DNA of 11,576 bases. Origin: Phyllobacteriaceae bacterium. Its GTDB lineage: Bacteria; Pseudomonadota; Alphaproteobacteria; Rhizobiales; Ancalomicrobiaceae. Location: contig JAAYVT010000630.1 in the NCBI GenBank assembly GCA_012517025.1, positions 1 through 11,576 on the forward strand, read 5' to 3'. Positions 7,558-11,576 of this stretch are shown here, piece by piece (within the stretch, counting starts at the first letter, position 1; each line of letters starts with the position of its first letter). Made by a program: the position numbers and the translations under genes. A model generated the notes under the pieces. The model did no database searches. It worked only from the letters and a program-made list of their open reading frames with translations, and was not told the origin of the DNA.

Positions 7558-8121
7558 TCAGTCGGCGAGGACGGCGGAGAGGAGGGCACCGACGCCGCCG
7601 TCGATCGAACCGATCGCGCCGCGTCCCGCCGCGAGGTCGGGCTTCGGCCGCGAGCCGTCGCCGTCGCGTGCGGGCGCGAGCGCCTCGGGCGTCGCGTCTT
7701 CGGCGGCGGTGGCGATCTCGCTCACCGTGACGTCGGGCCAGCGCCGGCGCGCCTCGGCGATCACTTTGCGGGCGACCCCGATCACCACCCGCGCGCCGCG
7801 CGCCAGATCGGCGTCGACGGCGGCCGGCACGCCGTACCACCGTCCCTGCGAGGTCCACGCCAGCGCGAAGCCGCCGCGCGCCCGCACCTGGAGGAACGAC
7901 GGCTCGTCGGCGGCGATGTCGCCTTCCGCAGTCGGCCCCGGCCGGGTGACGATGCGGCGGGGAAACACCCAGCGCTCGTCGCCGGCGAGCAGCGATCGCG
8001 CCGCCTCGATCGGCGCCTCCATGCCGGCGCCGGACGGCCCCACCACCAGGATCACCCGCCCCGGCAGGTCGACGGTGGCGGGGGATGCGCCGGGGGCCAG
8101 CGGTTCGTCTCGATCCTCCAT
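7558..8121 (-). CDS. phnN: PhnN-like ribose 1,5-bisphosphate phosphokinase homologue with a degenerate P-loop
   Basis: This 187-residue protein of the guanylate-kinase-like PhnN family would, if active, convert ribose 1,5-bisphosphate to PRPP in phosphonate breakdown. It shares VILVVGPSGAG (residues 23-33), WVFPRRIVTRP (51-61), GGFALAWTSQGRWYGVP (83-99), VARKVIAEARRRWP and an end resembling the usual one (SIDGGVGALLSAVL). However, the P-loop reads GPSGAGMEAP: the phosphate-binding Lys is Met34, and the following Asp-Ser/Thr positions are changed too. The C-terminal LID region, normally with an LAARGRE-like motif, is an unrelated Ala/Asp/Gly/Pro stretch (about 138-168). The frame is uninterrupted and the ATG at 8121 has GGGAGG five bases upstream, so it is probably translated but catalytically impaired or repurposed. 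Upstream in-frame starts, as far as 8367, run into the intergenic terminator. It is immediately upstream of the DUF1045 gene. Confidence 0.75.
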   Translation of the reverse strand: MEDRDEPLAPGASPATVDLPGRVILVVGPSGAGMEAPIEAARSLLAGDERWVFPRRIVTRPGPTAEGDIAADEPSFLQVRARGGFALAWTSQGRWYGVPAAVDADLARGARVVIGVARKVIAEARRRWPDVTVSEIATAAEDATPEALAPARDGDGSRPKPDLAAGRGAIGSIDGGVGALLSAVLAD

Positions 8122-8286
8122 CGAAGCCTCCCAACTCCGAGAGAGTCGCGGGCGACGCCTTCGGTCGGCGCTCTCGATCGAGCGGCCGAACCACGGCGGC
8201 GACGCGACTCGGGGTCCGCCTTCCCTAAGCGGTGTTCGAGACGGTCGTGTGACTCTCGTCCGGCCGGCACCGCCGCCCGCGCACGA

Positions 8287-8319
8287 CGAAAGGCCCGGGG
8301 CGCAGAGCACTCCGGGCCT
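8287..8319 (-). terminator. Intrinsic terminator downstream of the biotin-carrier gene
   Basis: AGGCCCGGGG (8291-8300) pairs with CTCCGGGCCT (8310-8319) as a 10-bp stem with one G-T pair and a 9-base loop. Read on the minus strand the stem is followed by a short T-run (TTTCGT), the form common for factor-independent terminators in GC-rich alphaproteobacteria. It sits about 50 bases after the stop of the minus-strand biotin-carrier gene and separates that operon from the PhnN/DUF1045 operon. The remainder of the 248-base gap (8122-8286) must hold the promoter for the PhnN-like gene, but no clear boxes were recognised. Confidence 0.75.
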
Positions 8320-8369
8320 CGAATTCGATCGTTCGATCGGTCGTGGTACGGCGCGGCGCGCCGGCACGA

Positions 8370-8753
8370 TCAGCCGATCACCACCAGGACGGCGCCCGAT
8401 TCGACCGCCTGTCCGACCGCGACCGGGACGGCGGTGACGGTGCCGGCGGCGCGCGAGACGACGTCGGTCTTCATCTTCATCGCCTCGACGACGGCGACCA
8501 CGTCGCCGACCGCGACCTGTTGGCCGACCGCGACGGGCAGCGATTCGACCACGCCGGCGAGCGGCGCGACCTGCGCTCCGGCCCCGGCGGCAACCGGGGC
8601 GGCGGTCGGGGCGGCGGGGGCCGCCTGCGCGACCGCCGAGGCGACGGCTGACGCGACCGGCGCCATCGGCGCGATCGTGCCTTCCGACGGCACTTCTTCC
8701 ACCATCACGTCATAGGCGCGTCCGTCGACGCTGATGCGAAATCTCTTCTGCAT
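8370..8753 (-). CDS. Biotin carrier subunit of an acyl-CoA decarboxylase (MmdC-like)
   Basis: This 127-residue biotin carboxyl carrier has a short N-terminal part (MQKRFRISVDGRAYDVMVEE) and then an Ala/Pro/Val-rich flexible linker (about 26-62). The biotinyl domain has PLAGVVESLPVAVGQQVAVGD, then the biotinylation motif EAMKMK with Lys93 as the attachment site, and ends in VESGAVLVVIG. This architecture matches the gamma (biotin) subunit of methylmalonyl-CoA and glutaconyl-CoA decarboxylases. It would shuttle carboxybiotin from the alpha subunit to the membrane beta subunit. The ATG at 8753 has GAGGGG five bases upstream; the in-frame start at 8771 lacks this. It is 73 bases downstream of the alpha gene, with a strong hairpin in the gap, and is followed by a terminator. 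The biotin-carrier call is firm; the pump assignment rests on its neighbours. Confidence 0.9.
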   Translation of the reverse strand: MQKRFRISVDGRAYDVMVEEVPSEGTIAPMAPVASAVASAVAQAAPAAPTAAPVAAGAGAQVAPLAGVVESLPVAVGQQVAVGDVVAVVEAMKMKTDVVSRAAGTVTAVPVAVGQAVESGAVLVVIG

Positions 8754-8773
8754 GGGAGCCCCTCGGTCCATGG

Positions 8774-8806
8774 ACCGCGACGGCCGCAGTCACGGGCCGT
8801 CGCGGT
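8774..8806 (-). promoter_or_regulatory. Perfect 12-bp intercistronic hairpin between alpha and biotin-carrier genes
   Basis: ACCGCGACGGCC (8774-8785) and GGCCGTCGCGGT (8795-8806) are exact reverse complements around a 9-base loop. In the minus-strand mRNA this stem lies 20 bases after the alpha-subunit stop and 20 bases before the biotin-carrier start, leaving the GAGGGG binding site free. No T-run follows on the minus strand, so it is not an ordinary terminator. It could stabilise or process the mRNA and set different alpha and carrier amounts. That role is inference. Confidence 0.6.
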
Positions 8807-8826
8807 GGTCTGATGCGATGCTTGTC

Positions 8827-10380
8827 TCACAGCGGGATGTTGCCGTGCTTCTTCGGCGGACGGAACTCGCGCTTCGACAAGGCCTTGCGCAGGCTGAGCG
8901 CGATCGTCGAACGGGTCACCGCCGGGTCGATCACGTCGGTGATGTAGCCGGCGCCGGCCGACCAGTACGGCGAGGCGAACTCGGAGCGGTAATCCGCCGC
9001 GAGCTTGGCCGCCAGTCCCTTGGGATCGTCGGACGCCTTGAGTTCCTTGTTGTAGAGGATGCGCACAGCGCCCTCCGCCCCCATCACCGCGATCTCCGCC
9101 GTCGGCCAGGCGAAGACGAAGTCGGCGCCCATCTCCTGGCTGCACATGGCGAGGTAGGAGCCGCCGTAGGCCTTGCGCAGGATGACGGTGATCTTCGGCA
9201 CCGTCGACGAGGCGTAGGCGAACAGCATCTTGGCGCCGTGGCGGATGATGCCGCCGCGCTCCTGCTCGATGCCGGGCAGGAAGCCGGGCACGTCGACCAG
9301 GGTGACCAGCGGAATGTTGAAGGCGTTGCAGAAGCGGACGAACCGCGCCGATTTGTCGGAGGCGTCCATGTCGAGCGCGCCGGAGCGCACCGCCGGCTGA
9401 TTGCCGACGATTCCGACCACCGTGCCCTCGATCCGGCCGAAGCCTACGATGATGTTCTCGGCGAAGGAGCGGTGCACCTCCAGGAACTCGCCGCCGTCGA
9501 CCAGCCGCTCGACCACCGAGCGCATGTCCATGGCCTTGGTCGGATCGTCCGGGATGATCGCCCGCATGCCGGCGTCTTCGCTCATGTCGACCACCGACGA
9601 GGGCCGATGCGGCGGATCCTCGGTGTTGTTGGCCGGCAGATAGGAGAGCAGGCGCTGGACGATGCGGATCGCGTCGGCGTCGTCCTCGGCGAGGAAGTGG
9701 ACGTTGCCGGAGACCGACGCGTGCATGTCGGCGCCGCCGACCTCGTCCATCGTCACGGTGCGCCCGGTCACCGCCTTGATGACCTCCGGTCCGGTGATGA
9801 ACATCGCCGCGTTCGACCGCGTCATAATCACGAAGTCCATCAGCGCCGGCGAATAGGCCGCGCCGCCGGCGCAGGGCCCGCAGATCACCGCGATCTGCGG
9901 CACCACGCCGGAGAGCAGGACGTTCTGATAGAACACCTTGCCGTAGCCGGAGAGCGCGTCGACGCCTTCCTGGATGCGCGCGCCGCCGGAATCCTTGAAG
10001 GCGACCACCGGCGCGCCGAGCTTCACCGCCGCTTCCAACCCGGCGACGATCTTCTCGGCGTGGCGTTTGCCGAGCGTGCCGGCCGCCACCGTGAAGTCCT
10101 GCGCGAAGGCGGAGACGAGACGGCCGCCGACGTAGCCGGTGCCCACCACCACGCCGTCCGCGGGCAGCTCTTTGTCGGCCATGCCGAAGGCGCGCGCCGC
10201 GTGCCGCGCGTGGGTGCCCATCTCCTGGAAGGTGCCTTCCTGAAACAGCGCGTCGATTCGGTCGCGCGCCGACATCAGTCCCTTGGCGTGGCGCGCCTCG
10301 ATCTTGTCGGCGCCACCGCCGTCCATGATGGTCTGGCGCCGACGCTGCAGATCCTCGAGTCGATCCTGTGAAAGTGCCAT
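8827..10380 (-). CDS. mmdA: Methylmalonyl-CoA decarboxylase / acyl-CoA carboxyltransferase alpha subunit
   Basis: This 517-residue cytoplasmic carboxyltransferase has two crotonase-fold halves. The N-terminal half has FKDSGGARIQEGV (128-140), the CoA-site loop GPCAGGAAYSPAL (168-180), and ITGPEVIKAVTGRTV. The C-terminal half has DVPGFLPGIEQERGGIIRHGAK (363-384), LRKAYGGSYLAM and GADFVFAWPTAEIAVMGAEGA (418-437). It would transfer the carboxyl group of (S)-methylmalonyl-CoA to biotin on the carrier. Asp420 corresponds to the Asp that marks propionyl/methylmalonyl-CoA preference in PccB-type subunits. Length matches MmdA/PccB (about 510), not glutaconyl-CoA decarboxylase alpha (about 590). Sequence alone does not separate MmdA from PccB; the beta and OadG-like genes nearby and the absence of a biotin carboxylase favour the decarboxylase. 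The ATG at 10380 has AGGAGG 12 bases upstream. It is divergent from the membrane-subunit genes. Confidence 0.85.
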   Translation of the reverse strand: MALSQDRLEDLQRRRQTIMDGGGADKIEARHAKGLMSARDRIDALFQEGTFQEMGTHARHAARAFGMADKELPADGVVVGTGYVGGRLVSAFAQDFTVAAGTLGKRHAEKIVAGLEAAVKLGAPVVAFKDSGGARIQEGVDALSGYGKVFYQNVLLSGVVPQIAVICGPCAGGAAYSPALMDFVIMTRSNAAMFITGPEVIKAVTGRTVTMDEVGGADMHASVSGNVHFLAEDDADAIRIVQRLLSYLPANNTEDPPHRPSSVVDMSEDAGMRAIIPDDPTKAMDMRSVVERLVDGGEFLEVHRSFAENIIVGFGRIEGTVVGIVGNQPAVRSGALDMDASDKSARFVRFCNAFNIPLVTLVDVPGFLPGIEQERGGIIRHGAKMLFAYASSTVPKITVILRKAYGGSYLAMCSQEMGADFVFAWPTAEIAVMGAEGAVRILYNKELKASDDPKGLAAKLAADYRSEFASPYWSAGAGYITDVIDPAVTRSTIALSLRKALSKREFRPPKKHGNIPL

Positions 10381-10576
10381 CGAGCTTTCGAGCCTCCTCC
10401 TCGTGGCGACGGGAAAGCCGCCACGGGCGCGGGTCGCGCCTTCGTTCGTGCTCTCGCGTCCGACCGCCCGTCCTCCGGCGCAGCCGATCCGTCCGACCGA
10501 AATGATAGCGGCAGGCGTCGTCTGCGGCTCTCCGGTGCAGTCCTGATGGGTATATCACGCGACGAAAGACGGAGGC

Positions 10577-10608
10577 GTGGCGATCGTATCGTTTCGCCAC
10601 TGCGTGGC
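10577..10608. promoter_or_regulatory. Two mutually exclusive small hairpins
   Basis: GTGGCGA (10577-10583) pairs with TCGCCAC (10594-10600) in a 7-bp stem with a 10-base loop. The same GCCAC (10596-10600) can instead pair with GTGGC (10604-10608) across a 3-base loop. The two forms cannot coexist. They could be nested operator half-sites or, if transcribed, a small RNA switch. No transcription start is known, so the role is open. Confidence 0.35.
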
Positions 10609-10623
10609 AATACCGACCGTCCT

Positions 10624-10731
10624 CCCGTCGGCGGAGAGGCCGGGACGACTGCGGCGGGATCTCAGCGAATTGAAATTGCAGCCGTTTGCGCCGATCCTGC
10701 GACGGCGCGGCGGGGAGCGTCCGCCGACGGG
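10624..10731. repeat. 12-bp perfect inverted repeat spaced by 84 bases
   Basis: CCCGTCGGCGGA (10624-10635) is the exact reverse complement of TCCGCCGACGGG (10720-10731). The 84 bases between them include an AT-richer patch around 10668-10690 that could hold a promoter. The arms may be operator sites for one regulator with DNA looping, or the base of a long RNA stem. A 12-bp match is more than expected by chance at such short range, though the GC bias raises the odds. Confidence 0.5.
10670..10698 (+). promoter_or_regulatory. Possible sigma-70 type promoter for the membrane-subunit operon
   Basis: TTGAAA (10670-10675) resembles a -35 box. Seventeen bases later GATCCT (10693-10698) matches the -10 consensus at only three of six positions. 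It lies in the one AT-richer stretch of the region, between the arms of the inverted repeat, about 165 bases before the OadG-like start. It is a weak prediction. Confidence 0.22.
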
Positions 10732-10733
10732 TC

Positions 10734-10763
10734 GGGAGAGTTCCCACTTGTGGGGGCTCCCTT
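10734..10763 (+). promoter_or_regulatory. Stable hairpin with CUUG loop in the 5' leader of the membrane-subunit operon
   Basis: GAGTTCCCA (10738-10746) pairs with TGGGGGCTC (10751-10759) around CTTG, giving nine continuous pairs, two of them G-T. After one A-C mismatch the stem can extend by three weaker pairs to 10734/10763. CUUG is a known stable RNA tetraloop. At DNA level CCCACTTGTGGG is also a near-palindrome. It ends about 100 bases before the OadG-like ATG and is not followed by a T-run, so a leader structure or an operator is more likely than a terminator. Confidence 0.4.
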
Positions 10764-10864
10764 CACCGATAGAGTGCGACGACGATGGAAGATCTCGACG
10801 GATGTCGGTGCCGGGCCCGCTCTCCGGTTGTCCTCGTCGGGACGAATCGGGGGAGGCATCCGCC

Positions 10865-11218
10865 ATGTCCGAACTCTCGCCGGCGGCCGTCGCCGGGATC
10901 TCACTGTTTTCCTATCTGCTGATGGCGGTGATCGCCCTCGCCACCGCCGGGCTGATCGCGGCGTTGGTCGCCGGTCTGGCCCGGCTGGAGCAGCGAGCGG
11001 CCTCCACTGAACCGGTGCGTCCGGCCCGTCCGGTTGCCGCACCGTCGATCGCGCCGGGGATCGATCCGGCGGTGGTGGCGGTGATCGCCGCCGCCGTCCA
11101 GAGCGTCGCCGGCGGTCATCGCATCGTCTGGATCGGCGAGACCGCGTCCGCCGGCGGATGGACCGGCGAGGTGCGCCAGCGCCATCACGGCTCGCATCAG
11201 CCCCGCCACGACCATTGA
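10865..11218 (+). CDS. OadG-like small membrane subunit of Na+-translocating decarboxylase (delta/gamma chain)
   Basis: This 117-residue protein has one TM segment (about 13-38, SLFSYLLMAVIALATAGLIA). A Pro/Ala/Val-rich linker (45-68) follows, then a short C-terminal domain with PAVVAVIAAAVQSVAGGHRIVWIGE, a conserved Trp, and a His-rich tail (HHGSHQPRHDH). This matches the OadG/MmdD family, which tethers the carboxyltransferase and biotin carrier to the membrane beta subunit; Klebsiella/Vibrio OadG binds Zn2+ through Asp and His residues. The C-terminal His cluster here is compatible with that, by inference. The ATG at 10865 has GGGAGG eight bases upstream. In-frame starts further upstream (from 10577) lie in the structured leader and are rejected. 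It is followed 47 bases later by the beta subunit. The family is easily missed because it is short and low-complexity. Confidence 0.85.
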   Translation: MSELSPAAVAGISLFSYLLMAVIALATAGLIAALVAGLARLEQRAASTEPVRPARPVAAPSIAPGIDPAVVAVIAAAVQSVAGGHRIVWIGETASAGGWTGEVRQRHHGSHQPRHDH

Positions 11219-11265
11219 TCGCACCCGCGCGTCCCGGAGGGGACGACGCGCGAGGGAGGCCGACC

Positions 11266-11576
11266 GTGCCCGACATTTCCTTTCTCGAACTCTTCCAGGG
11301 CATCGCCACCCTGGTGCACTCCGACCCGCATCTGATGATCGGCCGCATCGGCCTGATGCTGCTCGGCTTCCTGCTGATGTACCTCGGCTACAAAGGGGTG
11401 CTCGAGGCGCTGCTGATGATCCCGATGGGGCTCGGCATGGCCACCGTCAACGCCGGCGTGCTGACCTTCGCCGGCGGCAAGCACGGCACGCTGTTCCTCG
11501 ATCCGCTCGCCACCACCAACGATCAGGGGATGACGCAGATGCAGATCGACTGGCTGCAGCCGATCTATTCGCTGAC
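11266..11576 (+). CDS. Na+-translocating decarboxylase beta subunit, N-terminal part (MmdB/OadB/GcdB-like)
   Basis: About 103 residues are visible; the gene runs off the window. The start is GTG at 11266 with GAGGGAGG six bases upstream. The N-terminus has SFLELFQGIATLVHSDPHLMIGR, then TM segments at about 24-45 (IGLMLLGFLLMYLGYKGV) and 48-69 (ALLMIPMGLGMATVNAGVLT), followed by LDPLATTN and MQIDWLQPIYSLT. These match the N-terminus of the beta family, the multi-pass channel that decarboxylates carboxybiotin and couples this to Na+ export. The MIPMGLGM segment is the conserved early motif. The catalytic Asp and later Ser/Asn sites would lie downstream of the window. It is too short a span to tell methylmalonyl-, glutaconyl- and oxaloacetate-type beta chains apart. 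Context with MmdA favours methylmalonyl-CoA. Confidence 0.88.
   Translation, partial: MPDISFLELFQGIATLVHSDPHLMIGRIGLMLLGFLLMYLGYKGVLEALLMIPMGLGMATVNAGVLTFAGGKHGTLFLDPLATTNDQGMTQMQIDWLQPIYSL

Larger units (their letters stand above)
10381..10864. promoter_or_regulatory. 484-base divergent control region of the decarboxylase genes
   Basis: This gap separates the minus-strand alpha/carrier operon from the plus-strand OadG-like/beta operon. It must contain both promoters. Frames within it have no family features or good ribosome binding sites, so no gene is called. For the minus direction, plus-strand ATGATA at 10502-10507 reads TATCAT as a possible -10, but no -35 was seen. The plus-strand half (10577-10763) is unusually rich in inverted repeats, listed separately. 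A TGAT-6-ATCA imperfect palindrome lies near 10545-10558. Confidence 0.6.

Noticed and set aside
7558..8121. Local compensating frameshift to explain the missing PhnN LID region
   Set aside because: One other frame shows a short ARGR-like stretch, but no continuous LID match on either side, so substitution or erosion is the simpler reading.
8734..10371. 545-residue plus-strand frame antisense to the alpha gene
   Set aside because: No recognisable domain, and composition typical of antisense shadow frames in GC-rich genes.
10596..10602. GCCACTG, identical to the cobalamin riboswitch B12 box
   Set aside because: None of the other conserved cobalamin riboswitch elements could be found nearby, and the motif is explained by the small hairpins.
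10675..10690. ATTGCA and TTTGCG half-sites resembling the PccR/ScfR TTTGCAAA motif of propionyl-CoA regulons
   Set aside because: Each half matches only about five of eight positions and the spacing is off by one base; too weak to call without a regulator gene.
8705..10747. 680-residue minus-strand frame over the carboxyltransferase gene
   Set aside because: It is Arg/Gly/Ala-rich low-complexity shadow translation; the overlapping frame 8827-10380 encodes a full carboxyltransferase with all motifs.
10555..10866. 103-residue minus-strand frame in the divergent control region
   Set aside because: No ribosome binding site or family features; it crosses the OadG-like start and the inverted repeats.

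Overview
The window is very GC-rich, gene-dense DNA with GTG/ATG starts, tight gene overlaps and alphaproteobacterial protein types (Hyphomicrobiales-style AsmA/DUF3971 C-terminus, NifO-like ArsC protein, CecR-type TetR regulator, DUF1045 with PhnN). A facultative or fermentative alphaproteobacterium of the Hyphomicrobiales fits best. The genus is not determined. No rRNA, tRNA, CRISPR array, transposase or phage gene was seen.

Layout. (1) 2-1852 (+) is the 3' part of a large AsmA/YhdP-like envelope protein. It converges, 3 bases apart, with an ArsC-family 'nitrogenase-associated' protein (1856-2287, -). (2) 2518-6270 (+) is a tightly overlapping four-gene operon: CecR-type TetR regulator, HlyD-type lipoprotein adaptor, ABC ATPase and ABC-2 permease. 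This is a reduced version of the enterobacterial cecR-ybhGFSR exporter, and a near-perfect palindrome lies just upstream of the regulator. A YncA/MddA-type GNAT acetyltransferase follows (6324-6845, +). (3) 6846-8121 (-) holds DUF1045 (2H phosphoesterase fold) and a PhnN-like kinase. This is the usual phosphonate-cluster pair but without C-P lyase genes here, and the PhnN homologue has lost its P-loop lysine. (4) 8370-11576 encodes what looks like a Na+-translocating acyl-CoA decarboxylase, most likely methylmalonyl-CoA decarboxylase. The cytoplasmic subunits (carboxyltransferase alpha and biotin carrier) are on the minus strand. The membrane subunits (OadG-like small subunit and the start of the beta ion channel) are on the plus strand. 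A 484-base divergent control region rich in inverted repeats separates them.

How the parts work together. The regulator probably senses a toxic or xenobiotic compound and derepresses its own exporter operon. In the decarboxylase, the alpha subunit would move the carboxyl group of methylmalonyl-CoA to biotin on the carrier, and the beta subunit would release CO2 while pumping Na+ out. The absence of a biotin carboxylase gene and the presence of OadG- and OadB-like subunits favour a decarboxylating pump over a propionyl-CoA carboxylase. The most unusual points are the divergent split of this pump with its structured leader, a perfect 12-bp hairpin between the alpha and biotin-carrier genes, and the degenerate PhnN.
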